Notes: generated by a model from the sequence alone, not told the origin. DNA of 64,000 nt from an uncultured Holophagaceae bacterium (GCA_903857495.1 CAIOFF010000005.1:1-64000); one strand, 5' to 3'; positions 1-10,208 are shown, numbered from the stretch's first letter. Translations and numbers: made by a program.

Positions 1-591
1 AGCGGCCTTCTCGGCCTTGGGGGCGGCGGCGGGCTTCTCAGCCTTCTTCTCTTCGGCGGTCAGGGCCTTCTTGGCCTCGGCAGCCTTGGGCTCAGCCTTG
101 GCTTCAGCCTTCTTGGCAGCCTTCTTGGCCTTCTTCTCGGCCTTGGGGGCAGCAGCGGCCTTCTCGGCCTTGGGGGCGGCGGCGGGCTTCTCGGCCTTCT
201 TCTCTTCGGCGGTCAGGGCCTTCTTGGCCTCGGCAGCCTTGGGCTCGGCCTTGGCGGCGGCCTTCTTGGCCTTCTTGGCCTTCTTCTCAGCCTTGGGGGC
301 GGCGGCGGGCTTCTCAGCCTTGGGGGCGGCAGCAGCCTTGGGCTCAGCCTTCTTCTCTTCGGCGGTCAGGGCCTTCTTGGCCTCTTCCTTCTTGGCCTCG
401 GCCTTGGGGGCGGCTTCCTTCTTGGCCTTCTTGGCCTTCTTCTCGGCCTTGGGGGCGGCGGGAGCCTTCTCAGCCTTGGGAGCAGCCTTCTCGACCTTCT
501 CGGCCTTGGGGGCGGCAGGCTTCTTCGCCTCTTCGGCGAAAACGGGGCTGATCAGGGCGGCAGCGATGAGCAGCGCGGCAAGCTTCTTCAT
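1..591 (-). CDS. Secreted Lys/Ala-rich tandem-repeat protein (C-terminus beyond window)
   Basis: The chain starts with a clear signal peptide (MKKLAALLIAAALISPVFA) and then consists almost only of Lys, Ala, Glu and Pro. The ATG at 591 has GGAG about nine bases upstream. The segment ALTAEEKKAE recurs three times with a spacing of exactly 153 bp (51 residues; the DNA marker recurs at 51, 204 and 357), separated by blocks such as PAAAPKAEKA. The low-complexity, highly cationic chain suggests an extended periplasmic or surface polymer, or a protein binding an anionic partner; no enzymatic domain is visible. The reading frame runs off the left edge, so the full length and repeat number are unknown. 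The opposite strand is also open, but only because the codons are GCC/AAG-rich. Confidence 0.8.
   Translation of the reverse strand, partial: MKKLAALLIAAALISPVFAEEAKKPAAPKAEKVEKAAPKAEKAPAAPKAEKKAKKAKKEAAPKAEAKKEEAKKALTAEEKKAEPKAAAAPKAEKPAAAPKAEKKAKKAKKAAAKAEPKAAEAKKALTAEEKKAEKPAAAPKAEKAAAAPKAEKKAKKAAKKAEAKAEPKAAEAKKALTAEEKKAEKPAAAPKAEKAA
49..510 (-). repeat. 153-bp in-frame tandem repeats inside the Lys/Ala-rich gene
   Basis: Three copies of a unit with a period of 153 bp (51 codons) are visible; the phase marker cttcggcggt begins at 51, 204 and 357. Within units, shorter motifs encoding PKAEK and KKAKKA recur. The array continues toward or past the left edge. Such arrays usually change copy number by slippage or recombination, so the count may differ between strains. 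Confidence 0.75.
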
Positions 592-727
592 TGGGACTTC
601 TCCATTGGGTTTTCCCGACACGGCGGGAATTGAGAACCATATAAGCAGGGTTCGCGCCAATCGCTATACAAAGCAAATAATTAACTTAATAATCTTGGCG
701 ACTCCAATATCGCGTGGCAATCTGCAA

Positions 728-748
728 CCTGTCGCAACCTGCGACAGG
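728..748. terminator. Perfect 9-bp dyad after the NtrC-type gene
   Basis: CCTGTCGCA and its exact complement TGCGACAGG are separated by three bases, 20 bp beyond the stop of the minus-strand regulator. There is no long U-tract, so this is a candidate terminator or protein site rather than a certain one. Confidence 0.45.
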
Positions 749-767
749 CAAACCACGGCTAAGTCCC

Positions 768-2138
<1,371 letters not shown>

Positions 2139-2172
2139 GCACACCCCCTGGAAGAAGGTAGCTCAAAGTGAC

Positions 2173-2202
2173 CTGACAACGGGCAGGGACCAGGCGTATG
2201 CT
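2173..2202 (+). promoter_or_regulatory. Candidate sigma-70 promoter for the gene at 2229
   Basis: CTGACA at 2173-2178 and TATGCT at 2197-2202 are separated by 18 bp and would start transcription about 20 bp before the ATG at 2229. This is a visual match only. Confidence 0.4.
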
Positions 2203-2228
2203 CGGAAGCAATTCCTCGGAGATTTCCC

Positions 2229-2963
2229 ATGCGCATCCTGTTTTCAGCAGCCTTTACGTTACTTGCGACTGTTTCAAGCCTGCTTGCCAGCGACCTGACC
2301 ATCACCAGCAAGATCACCGGCAAGGGAGCCCTCGCCAAGGACGGCAGCCAGGTGCAGCTCTTCAGCCCCACCCGGATGCGGGTCAACAGCGCCGGCTCGA
2401 AGAGCGACACGCTGGTGGACTACGAGCAGGAGGTCATGTACACCATCGACCACGGCAAGAAGCTGGTCACCCGGATGGCCTTCAAGGATCTCCAGGAGGC
2501 CATGCAGGCCATGGAAGACCAGGCCGCGGGCATGCCGGAGATGATCACGAAGATGATGTTCGGCGATGTCTCCGAGGTGTCCGTCGAGCAGCTGGGACCG
2601 GACACCGTGCTGGACCGCCCCTGCCGGAAGGTCCGCATCACCCTGGGCAAGATGGTCCAGGAGCTCAGCGTGGATCCCTCCCTGCAGTTCCCGGTGAAGG
2701 ACTACGCCAAGGCCATGGGCATGTTGAACCGGATGCCGGGGCAGATGGGGGTCCTGTTCAAGCGGGTCTACCAGGAGACCGCCAGGCTCAAGGGCGTGCC
2801 CCTCCGCACCCGCGTCACCGGAATCATGGGCACGGACATGACCACGGAGGCCACGGCCATCTCCGCGGCCCCGATCCCCGCCGCCGCCTGGAGCCTGCCG
2901 GCGGACTACGCGGTGAAGGACGGGGGCAAGGAGATGAGGGATGGCCTGAAAGGGAAGCGGTAG
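2229..2963 (+). CDS. Secreted protein of unknown function, DUF4412-like
   Basis: A 244-aa protein with an N-terminal signal peptide (MRILFSAAFTLLATVSSLLA), probably cleaved near residue 20. The mature part is mostly beta-strand-like: an early segment (LTITSKITGKG), a YEQEVMYTIDHGKK strand pair, and a Met-rich central region. This layout, small secreted proteins reporting on a reacted 'film' of beta strands, is similar to DUF4412-type periplasmic proteins, but I cannot confirm membership. GGAG lies about seven bases before the ATG. It stands alone between the divergent NtrC-type regulator and the xseB operon. Confidence 0.75.
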   Translation: MRILFSAAFTLLATVSSLLASDLTITSKITGKGALAKDGSQVQLFSPTRMRVNSAGSKSDTLVDYEQEVMYTIDHGKKLVTRMAFKDLQEAMQAMEDQAAGMPEMITKMMFGDVSEVSVEQLGPDTVLDRPCRKVRITLGKMVQELSVDPSLQFPVKDYAKAMGMLNRMPGQMGVLFKRVYQETARLKGVPLRTRVTGIMGTDMTTEATAISAAPIPAAAWSLPADYAVKDGGKEMRDGLKGKR

Positions 2964-3012
2964 GGCTAGACTAATCGGGCCCCCGACGGGGCTCCCTCAC
3001 TCTGGACCCGCC

Positions 3013-3249
3013 ATGACCGCTGAACCCTCCTTCGACGATGGCCTCGATCACCTGGAGACCCTGGTCCAGCAGCTGGAGACCGGCAGCCTGAGCCTGGAGG
3101 ACGCCCTCGCCCGTTTCGAGGAGGGCGTGCAGCTGAGCCAGGTCCTGCAGAAGCAGCTGGCGGAAGCGCAGCGCAAGGTCGAGCTGCTCAAGGCGGGCCT
3201 GGGCGGCGAGTACCGCGCCGAGCCCCTGGACGAGGGCAAGGCTCGATGA
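3013..3249 (+). CDS. xseB: Exodeoxyribonuclease VII small subunit
   Basis: A 78-aa protein of the usual length for this family. It matches the coiled-coil signature: FDDGLDHLETLVQQLETG followed by LEDALARFEEGVQL and a Lys/Glu-rich helix. It assembles in several copies on the large subunit XseA, which degrades single-stranded DNA from either end; xseA is not in this window. Its stop overlaps the ispA start by ATGA, and the order xseB-ispA-dxs is the same as in many proteobacteria, which suggests one operon. Confidence 0.93.
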   Translation: MTAEPSFDDGLDHLETLVQQLETGSLSLEDALARFEEGVQLSQVLQKQLAEAQRKVELLKAGLGGEYRAEPLDEGKAR

Positions 3250-4136
3250 CCGACGCCGCCGCCCAGGTCCGGGCCGATCTGGATCGGCTGCTCCCGGTGC
3301 TCAACGCGGAGCTGACCGCCCCCTTCCAGATCGGGGAGGCGCCCCGGCTGGGCGAGGCCATCCGCTACAGCCTGGAGGCCGGCGGTAAGCGGGTGCGCCC
3401 CGTCCTGTGCCTGCTGGCCAGCGAGGCCGTGGGCGGCACCGTGGCCCAGGCGCTGCCCGGCGCCCTGGCCCTGGAATACGTCCACACCTACTCGCTGATC
3501 CACGACGACCTGCCCGCCATGGATGACGACGACCTCCGGCGCGGCCGCCCCACCAACCACAAGGTCTTCGGCGAGGGGCACGCCATCCTCGCCGGCGATG
3601 CCCTGCTGACCGAGGCCTTCGGGGTGCTGGCCTCGGCCGCCCTGGAGCCCGTGCGCCGGGCGAACGCCCTGGCGCTGCTCGCGGAGGGCGCGGGCTGGCG
3701 CGGCATGGCCGGCGGCCAGGCCCTGGACCTCGAGGGCGAGAAGCACTCGGCGCCGCCGGATCTGGAGCACCTCCGCCTCATCCACCGCCTGAAGACTGGC
3801 GCCCTGCTGCGGGCCTCGCTGGAGATCGGCGCCGTGCTGGGGGGCGCCACGCCCGCCGACCGCAGCGCCCTCCGGGCCTACGGCGCGGCCATCGGGCTGG
3901 CCTTCCAGATCCAGGACGACATCCTCGACACCACCGCCACGGAAGCCGAACTGGGCAAGCGTGCCGGAAAGGATGCCGGAAGAGGTAAGATCACCTACCC
4001 GTCACTGCTGGGCCTGGACGGCGCCCGCAAAGCCCTGCACGAGGCCACCGAGAATGCCCTATGTCAGCTAGCATCCCTTCCCATCCGGAGTTCCTTGGCG
4101 GCCTGGGCGCGTTACCTGGCCCAGCGGGCCAGCTAG
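3246..4136 (+). CDS. ispA: Polyprenyl (farnesyl/geranyl) diphosphate synthase
   Basis: A 296-aa trans-isoprenyl diphosphate synthase that condenses IPP with allylic diphosphates to make C15 (or C20) precursors of quinone side chains and undecaprenyl carriers. It shows the first aspartate-rich motif DDLPAMDDDD (from residue 87), the second DDILD near residue 225, the GGKRVRP substrate loop and the LKTGAL segment. It overlaps xseB by four bases and is followed after eight bases by dxs, so isoprenoid precursor supply and chain elongation are co-transcribed. Exact chain length cannot be told from sequence alone. Confidence 0.93.
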   Translation: MTDAAAQVRADLDRLLPVLNAELTAPFQIGEAPRLGEAIRYSLEAGGKRVRPVLCLLASEAVGGTVAQALPGALALEYVHTYSLIHDDLPAMDDDDLRRGRPTNHKVFGEGHAILAGDALLTEAFGVLASAALEPVRRANALALLAEGAGWRGMAGGQALDLEGEKHSAPPDLEHLRLIHRLKTGALLRASLEIGAVLGGATPADRSALRAYGAAIGLAFQIQDDILDTTATEAELGKRAGKDAGRGKITYPSLLGLDGARKALHEATENALCQLASLPIRSSLAAWARYLAQRAS

Positions 4137-4144
4137 GGACCGGC

Positions 4145-6070
4145 ATGCAGGCTCCCTCCAGCCCCTACCCCCTGCTCGACTCCCTGACGGCCCCCCAGCA
4201 GGTGAAGCACTTCTCCCCGGCCCAGATGGAGGAGCTCGCGGCCGAAGTGCGCGCCTTCCTCATCACCTCGGTGTCCGAGACCGGCGGCCACTTCAGCTCG
4301 AACCTCGGCACCGTCGAGCTGACCGTCGCCCTCTTCCACCACTTCGACTTCCTGCAGGACCGCATCGTCTGGGACGTGGGCCACCAGGCCTACCCGCACA
4401 AGATCCTCACGGGCCGCCGAGACCGCTTCCCCACCCTTCGCATGCACCATGGCCTGTCCGGCTTCCTCAAGCGCGACGAGAGCCCCTACGACCACTTCGG
4501 AGCGGGCCACGCCAGCACCAGCATCTCCGCCGCCCTCGGCATGGCCAAGGCCCGCGACCTGCAGAAGCAGGACCACGTCTGCATCGCCGTGATCGGCGAC
4601 GGCTCCATGACCGCCGGCATGGCCTTCGAGGCCCTCAACCAGGCCGGCTACCTGGTCACGAAGAACTTCCTGGTGATCCTCAACGACAACGACATGAGCA
4701 TCAACCCCAACGTGGGTTCGCTGCAGGGCTACCTGAACCAGATCATGTCCGGCCAGTACTACCACCGCTGGCGCGAGCGCATCGAGCACGCCATCAAGGC
4801 CATCCCCATCGGCGGCCTGAGCAAGGGCGTGGCCAAGGCCGCGAAGTGGAGCGAGGAGAGCTTCAAGCGCCTGATGGTGCCGGGCCTGCTCTTCGAGGAC
4901 CTGGGCTTCCGCTACCTGGGGCCCGTCAACGGCCATGATGTGGACGCCACCTCCAAGGCGCTGGCCGAAGCCAAGGAGAAGATGAAGGACGGCCCGGTGC
5001 TGCTGCATGTGCAGACCAAGAAGGGCTACGGCTACGAGCCCGCCATGCAGGATCCGATGAAGTGGCACGGCGTCACCGCCTTCGACGCCGAGTCCGGCGA
5101 GCTCATCAAGGTCGTGGTGGACCCATTGAAGCCCGCCCCACCCAGCTACACCAGCGTGTTCGGCAAGGCCCTGGTCGAGCTGGCCCGCACCGACGAGAAG
5201 ATCGTCGGGATCACCGCCGCCATGCTGGATGGCACGGGCATGAACTTCCTCCAGAAGGCTTTCCCGGACCGCTGCTTCGATGTGGGCATCGCCGAGCAGC
5301 ACGCGGTCACCTTTGCGGCGGGACTCGCGGCCCAGGGCATGCGGCCGGTGGTGGCCATCTACAGCACGTTCCTGCAGCGCGGCTTCGACCAGGTCGCCCA
5401 TGACGTCTGCATCCAGAACCTGCCCGTCACCTTTGTGCTGGACCGTGCCGGCATCGTGGGCGCGGACGGTCCCACCCACCACGGCCTCTACGACCTAGCC
5501 TACCTGCGCTGCCTGCCGAACATGGTGATCATGGCGCCCCGCAACGAGAACGAGCTGCGGCGGATGCTCATGACGGCCATCTACTGCGGCCACCCCGCCG
5601 CCGTGCGCTACCCCCGCGGCAACGGCCTCGGCGTGACCCTGCAGGAGCCTGTGGTCCCGCTGCCCCTGGGCAAGGGCGAGCTGCTCCGCGAAGGCGAGGA
5701 CCTCCTGCTCTGCGCCCTCGGCGCCATGGTCGAGCCCGCCCTGAAGCTGGCTGAGACTCTGGCGCAAGAAGGCCTCTCCTGCGCCGTCCTCAACGCCCGG
5801 TTTGTGAAGCCCCTGGACAGCGTCCTCATCCACGCCTGGGCCGACCGCTGCAAGGGCGTGGTCACCCTCGAGGAGGGCTGTGCGCCGGGCGGCTTCAGCA
5901 GCGCCGTGGCCGAGTCCCTGGCCGATGCGGGCCTGCTGCGTCCCCTGCTCCGCTGCGCCGTCGCCGACCACCTCGTCCAGCACGGCGACCCCAAGCGCCT
6001 GCTGGAAGAAGAAGGCCTCAGCCCCGAGCAGCTCGAGCGCCGCGTCCGCGCCTTCGCCGCCAAGCTCTAG
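4145..6070 (+). CDS. dxs: 1-deoxy-D-xylulose-5-phosphate synthase
   Basis: A 641-aa thiamine-diphosphate enzyme that makes DXP from pyruvate and glyceraldehyde-3-phosphate, the first step of the MEP isoprenoid pathway. Visible hallmarks: WDVGHQAYPHKILTGR, the TPP motif GDGSMTAGMAFEALNQAG (from about residue 150) closed by NDNDMSI, and the transketolase pyrimidine domain DRAGIVGADGPTHHGLYD. The frame is open further upstream into ispA, but the ATG at 4145 is preceded by AGGGA and its product begins with PLLDSL as in the family. Expected to be cytosolic and co-transcribed with xseB and ispA. Confidence 0.95.
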   Translation: MQAPSSPYPLLDSLTAPQQVKHFSPAQMEELAAEVRAFLITSVSETGGHFSSNLGTVELTVALFHHFDFLQDRIVWDVGHQAYPHKILTGRRDRFPTLRMHHGLSGFLKRDESPYDHFGAGHASTSISAALGMAKARDLQKQDHVCIAVIGDGSMTAGMAFEALNQAGYLVTKNFLVILNDNDMSINPNVGSLQGYLNQIMSGQYYHRWRERIEHAIKAIPIGGLSKGVAKAAKWSEESFKRLMVPGLLFEDLGFRYLGPVNGHDVDATSKALAEAKEKMKDGPVLLHVQTKKGYGYEPAMQDPMKWHGVTAFDAESGELIKVVVDPLKPAPPSYTSVFGKALVELARTDEKIVGITAAMLDGTGMNFLQKAFPDRCFDVGIAEQHAVTFAAGLAAQGMRPVVAIYSTFLQRGFDQVAHDVCIQNLPVTFVLDRAGIVGADGPTHHGLYDLAYLRCLPNMVIMAPRNENELRRMLMTAIYCGHPAAVRYPRGNGLGVTLQEPVVPLPLGKGELLREGEDLLLCALGAMVEPALKLAETLAQEGLSCAVLNARFVKPLDSVLIHAWADRCKGVVTLEEGCAPGGFSSAVAESLADAGLLRPLLRCAVADHLVQHGDPKRLLEEEGLSPEQLERRVRAFAAKL

Positions 6071-6107
6071 GGCCGAACAAGAAGACATGAAGAACGGAAT
6101 AAAGAAC

Positions 6108-6219
6108 AACCACTCTCGCAGAGGATGCGGAGTGGGCTGAGGTTCGCAGAGAACAGCGGGTAACCCGAAGTCCTCAGCGCCCCTCCGCCCCCCTCGTCTT
6201 TTCTCTGCGAGAGTGGTTG
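6108..6219. repeat. Palindromic intergenic repeat, copy 1 (CGCAGAG family)
   Basis: A perfect 17-bp inverted repeat (CAACCACTCTCGCAGAG and its complement) encloses about 78 bp that contain a second nested pairing (gctgagg with cctcagc). The whole can fold as one long hairpin. It occupies the dxs-downstream gap between convergent genes; the rest of 6071-6315 holds another cgcagag half-site near 6234 and nothing else I recognise. Related elements lie at 11223-11343 and 12895-12912. Confidence 0.7.
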
Positions 6220-6315
6220 CTTTCCCCTAGGCGCGCAGAGAAAACACGGGGGTGGGGTTGGCGTGTCTTGACTCTTCCCCTGAAATTCCGGATGAACCTT
6301 TTTTCTAGCCCAGAC

Positions 6316-7923
6316 TCACTTCGCCAGGTTCATGACGCGCTCGCGGTCGAGGTAGGGGATGGTGCGCCAGGTTCCGGTGGGCACGGGGTTGAGGGTCGGC
6401 CGGGACAGCACATGCTCGAGGAGGAGGTTCCGCTGGGAGACCCGGGTGACCTGCTCGGCCTCGCCGGTGAAGCCGATGGCGGCCATGTAGCCGCCGCCGC
6501 CCCGGAGCCGGTAGGTGGACAGGGCCAGGGTGAAGGACTGCTCCGGCGACACGGGCCGCCCCTGGTAGCTGAGGTTCCGCACGCGGCTGCCCGCGGGCTG
6601 CCCCAGGTCCAGGGCGTAGCCGACGCCCTCCACGGTGTCGAAGTCGTAGAAGGGGCTGTCCCGCTGGTAGAGCTCCGGTTCCCAGCTGTAGGCGTAGTGC
6701 CGGGCCGCGTGCTCGAGGTAGAGCTTCAACTGGGCGCCCGTGAGGCGGATCCGGGCCACGCAGCTCTCGTAGGGCGCCAGGGCGTAGAACTGGCGCACGC
6801 TGGTGGGCCCCTTGGGGATGTAGAGCTTCGTGCCCGGGCAGGCCGCCGCGGAGAGCTGGGCGCCGGTCGCCTGGCGCTGAACCTGATGCAGGAGCGCCAG
6901 GACCGGGGTGTCTTCCATGCGGGACCAGCGACTGTCCAGGTCCACCAGCAGGTTCGTGGCCGCTGTATCCAGGTAGCGGTCCGTGGCGGTCCGCAGCTCC
7001 GCCGTCAGGGCCAGCACCTCCGGGTCGCTGGCCGTCGCGTCCTCGGCCCTGAGCAGCCGCCCCGTGCTGGCCACCACGCGCCAGCGGCCCTTTTCCTGCC
7101 GCAGCACCAGATCCACGGCCGCCAGGGCCCGGCCAAAGCTCAGCGCCTGGAGGATCGGGATGCCCTTGTGCTCGGTCTGCAGCGCCTGATGGGTGTGGCC
7201 CGTGAAGATCGCGTCGAGGCCGGGAACCTGGTCCGCCAGCCGCAGGGCGGTGTTCTCGTCTCCCTCGCGCCCAGCCACGGCCCCCAGGCCCGAGTGCACC
7301 AGGGCGATGACCAGGTCCGCCTTCTCCTTCTCACGCAGGCGGGGCACCAAGGTGCGTCCCGCGGCCACGAGGTCCTGGAAGGTCAGCCCCGTGAGGTTGC
7401 CGGGCTCGGTCATGGCCGGCACCCGGGGAGTGGTAAACCCGACCAGGGCGACCCGGACCCCGGCCACCAGCACGATCGAATAGGCCGGGAAGGCGGTCTT
7501 CCCCTTGGCGCCCAGGGTGTTGGCCGACAGGAAAGGGAAGTGGGCCTGCCGCTCAGCATCGCGGAGGGCCTCCAGGCCGAAGTCGTAGTCGTGGTTGCCC
7601 ACGGCCATGGCGGCGTAGCCCAAGGCATTCATGATGGCGATGCTCGGCTCCGGGAGGTCCGGCCGCAGGACCTTCCGCACGTAGTTGACCGGCTCACCCT
7701 GGAGCGTGTCCCCGCAGTCGACCAGCAGCGTGTTGGGATTCAGGGCCCGCTGCTGGCGGATCAGGGTTGCGACCTTGGCCCAGCCCTGGTTGGCGGGCTG
7801 CAGGGTGAACGTGTCCTGGGCCAGCAGGTGGCCATGCAGGTCCGTCGTTCCAAGGATCTGAATCCGCGCCTCTTGAGCCTGGAGCCCCAGGGTGATCAAA
7901 AGGATTCCAAGCCATTGCCGCAT
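6316..7923 (-). CDS. Secreted 5'-nucleotidase/metallophosphoesterase (UshA family)
   Basis: A 535-aa periplasmic nucleotidase-type protein. After a signal peptide (MRQWLGILLITLGLQAQ) comes the calcineurin-like metallophosphatase domain with DLHGH, DCGD, GNHDYDFG, VHSG and GHTHQ, which carry the two-metal ligands. The C-terminal half matches the 5'-nucleotidase substrate domain (for example YAYSWEPELY and YDFDTVEGVGY, and the last segment LALSTYRLRGGGGY). Members hydrolyse nucleotides or related phospho-compounds for scavenging. The start at 7923 has GGGAGG upstream; the frame extends another 23 codons without a ribosome site. It is divergent from the gene at 8024. Confidence 0.88.
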   Translation of the reverse strand: MRQWLGILLITLGLQAQEARIQILGTTDLHGHLLAQDTFTLQPANQGWAKVATLIRQQRALNPNTLLVDCGDTLQGEPVNYVRKVLRPDLPEPSIAIMNALGYAAMAVGNHDYDFGLEALRDAERQAHFPFLSANTLGAKGKTAFPAYSIVLVAGVRVALVGFTTPRVPAMTEPGNLTGLTFQDLVAAGRTLVPRLREKEKADLVIALVHSGLGAVAGREGDENTALRLADQVPGLDAIFTGHTHQALQTEHKGIPILQALSFGRALAAVDLVLRQEKGRWRVVASTGRLLRAEDATASDPEVLALTAELRTATDRYLDTAATNLLVDLDSRWSRMEDTPVLALLHQVQRQATGAQLSAAACPGTKLYIPKGPTSVRQFYALAPYESCVARIRLTGAQLKLYLEHAARHYAYSWEPELYQRDSPFYDFDTVEGVGYALDLGQPAGSRVRNLSYQGRPVSPEQSFTLALSTYRLRGGGGYMAAIGFTGEAEQVTRVSQRNLLLEHVLSRPTLNPVPTGTWRTIPYLDRERVMNLAK

Positions 7924-8023
7924 GCAACCTCCCCGCCCATTCCAAACCGAGGGTTGGAAGGGGCCGCCTTCAAGGGTAAACTGACCCCTCACCCAAAGGA
8001 TGCCCCCCTCTTACGGAGTCACC

Positions 8024-8488
8024 ATGCAAGAAGTTCAGATCAAGGCCCCCAAGCACGAGTTCACGCTGCTCTGCGATGACATTCGCCAGGAAATGGGTGG
8101 CAAGACCTCGCTCATGGGCCTGTACGACCACCACATCGTGGTGCCCCAGGTGCCCTTCACCCTGCCCAAGGTGTGTTTCTACACCCGCTTCTCCCGCATG
8201 GACGGGCAGTTCAAGTTCGGCTTCTCCATCGTCAGCCCCTCCGGTGACCGCAAGGACGTGATCCGCGACAGCGACGTGCAGATCCCCGAGGGCGCCAAGG
8301 AAGGCACCTTCAACGTCATCGCCAGCCCCTTCGAGGTGAGCGGCGAGGGCGTCTACGAGGTGATCATCGCCCTGACCAAGGGCGCCGACCGCTTCGAGTA
8401 CGTCTACAAGTTCGCCATCTCCGACGCCAGCCGCCTCCAGGCCGAGTACGAGAAGGCCGTCGCCGAGGGCGGTCAGGCGGGGAACTAG
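8024..8488 (+). CDS. Small conserved protein, DUF6941-like, unknown function
   Basis: A 154-aa protein without signal peptide or membrane segment. The order of elements (FTLLCDDIRQE, then GGKTSLMGLYDHHIVV, then a beta-rich body and a final FAISDASRLQ) resembles the uncharacterised DUF6941 group, in which an early 'CDD..' strand is followed by a 'LIGiY' strand; I cannot confirm this. GGAG precedes the ATG at 8024 by six bases; the upstream in-frame ATG at 8000 has none. The gene is followed by a perfect 12-bp hairpin shared with the convergent hydrolase gene. Confidence 0.7.
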   Translation: MQEVQIKAPKHEFTLLCDDIRQEMGGKTSLMGLYDHHIVVPQVPFTLPKVCFYTRFSRMDGQFKFGFSIVSPSGDRKDVIRDSDVQIPEGAKEGTFNVIASPFEVSGEGVYEVIIALTKGADRFEYVYKFAISDASRLQAEYEKAVAEGGQAGN

Positions 8489-8534
8489 AACCGCTCCCGC
8501 AGCCTAGGAACTGGAACTGAATCAGCATTGCGGT

Positions 8535-8562
8535 CGAAGGCACCCAGATTTGGGTGCCTTCG
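8535..8562. terminator. Bidirectional terminator hairpin
   Basis: A perfect 12-bp stem (CGAAGGCACCCA and complement) with a four-base loop lies between convergent genes ending at 8488 and 8574. It is symmetrical, so it can serve both strands, although U-tracts are short. Confidence 0.7.
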
Positions 8563-8573
8563 CCTGTCTGCCC

Positions 8574-10139
8574 TCAATACGGCGCGGCCCCTGCAGCCAC
8601 CGGGCTGAGCACCAGGTCCTGGAAATCGAAGCTGAAGTCCGTGGAAGGTGACACCGCCTCCATCCGGGCCTGGCCGAGGGTCCCATCGGGCTTGAGCGAG
8701 AAGGTCAGGTAGGCGTCCGCATCCAGCGACCGGTCCTGCCACCGGACCACGAAGGTGTCGTACTGCCAGTGCTCCAGCGTGCCGGACAGGGCTGGCGTGT
8801 GCGTGAACTGGAGGGCCAGCTTGCCGTCCTGCACCGAGAGCAGGATGTCTCCATACCAGGGATCACGGTAGCGGCCCGCGTAGGAGGCCAGGGGCAGGGA
8901 GGGGGCCGACTTCAGGTTCCGGGCCGAGGTGGCCTGGGTCACGGTCGCCTTCGCCTTGGCCTTCCGCTGGTTCTGGACCTCCAGATAGGACGCGACCCAG
9001 TCCTTGGGCGGGGCACCCAGGAAGTGGTCCAGGACGGTCTTGGTGATGGCCTGGAAGGCAGCCCCGTTCTCCTGGTTGGTCAGGACGACGATGCCGAGGT
9101 TCTGCTGGGGCAGCAGGGTGACCTCCGAGACCATGCCCTGCAGCCCCCCCGTGTGGGAGACCTTGAGCTGGCCCCGGTAGTCTGTGACCCCCAGTCCCAT
9201 GGCGTAGGCCGCGAACTGGGCTTTGGCTTCCGCCAGCGCCGCCGGCGGCTCGCCCACCGAGAGGAGGGTCAGTGGCGTCGTCAGGATCTTCGACTGCTTT
9301 TCGCTGAAGAGCCGGGTACCGCCGCCGAGGTCCCCCTTGGCGAGCAGGGCCAGCACCCACTTGGACAGGTCCTCCGCGGACGAGACGATGGCCCCGCAGG
9401 GGGCGCTGTTGTCGAGGGGCATGTGCCTCATGGGCTGGAGAGCCTCCCCGACGAGGACATGGGGCGCGACCACGTCATCTCCCGGGAGCAGCTCCCGGAT
9501 GCTGGTCCGGCTGCTGCGCATGCCCAGGGGTGCGAAGAAGCGCTCCTGGATGAAGGCCGCCCAGGGCTTGCCGGAGACCTGCCTGATGACGGCCCCCGCC
9601 ACCGTGTAGAGGATGTTGTCGTAGGCGTACTCGCTGCGGAAGCTGGTGGCCAGAGGCACGAACCGCAGCCGGTAGAGGATGTCGGCCTCGGACAGGTCCG
9701 TGGCCGGGAAGAACATCAGATCCCCCGCGCCCAGGCCCAGCCCGCTGCGATGGCAGAGGAGATCCCGGATGCGCATCTCGCGGGTCACGTAGGGATCGCT
9801 CATCTGGAAGCCGGGGAGGCGGTCCACCACGCGGTCCTCCCAGGCCAGCTTGCCCTCCTCCACCAGCATGGCCAGGGCCGCCGCGGTAAAGATTTTGGTG
9901 TTGGAGGCGATGCCGAAGAGCGTCCGGGCCGTCACCGGGGCCGGGTCGCCCACCCGCCGGACACCATAGCCCTTGGCCACCACGACCTTGCCATCCTTCA
10001 CCACCGCCACGGCGATGCCGGGGACGGCAAAGGCCTTGCGGGCCCGTTCCACCGCGTCATCGAGATAGGCCTGCGCCAGGAGGGGCGTGGCCAGGACAAT
10101 CAGCAGCACTCGGCTCAGCCAACGGGACTGGGGTTGCAT
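8574..10139 (-). CDS. Beta-lactamase-fold serine hydrolase with DUF3471-like C-terminus
   Basis: A 521-aa secreted protein: signal peptide about 1-24, a class C beta-lactamase/DD-peptidase-like domain about 25-390, and a C-terminal beta-barrel-like domain of the DUF3471 type. Catalytic motifs are SNTK (residues 79-82, the nucleophile Ser and Lys), YDN near residue 163 and HTGG in VSHTGGLQGM. Such proteins include esterases, D-aminopeptidases and peptidoglycan hydrolases; substrate is not predictable here and antibiotic resistance should not be assumed. GGAGGG lies upstream of the ATG. It converges on the gene at 8024. Confidence 0.88.
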   Translation of the reverse strand: MQPQSRWLSRVLLIVLATPLLAQAYLDDAVERARKAFAVPGIAVAVVKDGKVVVAKGYGVRRVGDPAPVTARTLFGIASNTKIFTAAALAMLVEEGKLAWEDRVVDRLPGFQMSDPYVTREMRIRDLLCHRSGLGLGAGDLMFFPATDLSEADILYRLRFVPLATSFRSEYAYDNILYTVAGAVIRQVSGKPWAAFIQERFFAPLGMRSSRTSIRELLPGDDVVAPHVLVGEALQPMRHMPLDNSAPCGAIVSSAEDLSKWVLALLAKGDLGGGTRLFSEKQSKILTTPLTLLSVGEPPAALAEAKAQFAAYAMGLGVTDYRGQLKVSHTGGLQGMVSEVTLLPQQNLGIVVLTNQENGAAFQAITKTVLDHFLGAPPKDWVASYLEVQNQRKAKAKATVTQATSARNLKSAPSLPLASYAGRYRDPWYGDILLSVQDGKLALQFTHTPALSGTLEHWQYDTFVVRWQDRSLDADAYLTFSLKPDGTLGQARMEAVSPSTDFSFDFQDLVLSPVAAGAAPY

Positions 10140-10208
10140 GGGGGACCCTCCACTGCAGCCAGTATGGAGCGGGAACAGCCCGACGGCGGGGGCGGCTATC
10201 CTGGAGAG

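Noticed and set aside
592-767. Search for sigma-54 (-24/-12) promoters beside the NtrC-type regulator
   Set aside because: No TGGCAC-N5-TTGC match is seen in 592-767 or 2139-2228; only a sigma-70-like candidate on the right side.
4061-4144. Upstream in-frame extension of dxs
   Set aside because: It lies within ispA, has no ribosome site and would add residues not found in the family; the ATG at 4145 is better.
8574-10139. Reading the beta-lactamase-fold protein as an antibiotic-resistance gene
   Set aside because: The SNTK/YDN/HTGG pattern with a DUF3471-like C-terminus is typical of esterases and peptidases; nothing indicates true beta-lactamase activity.
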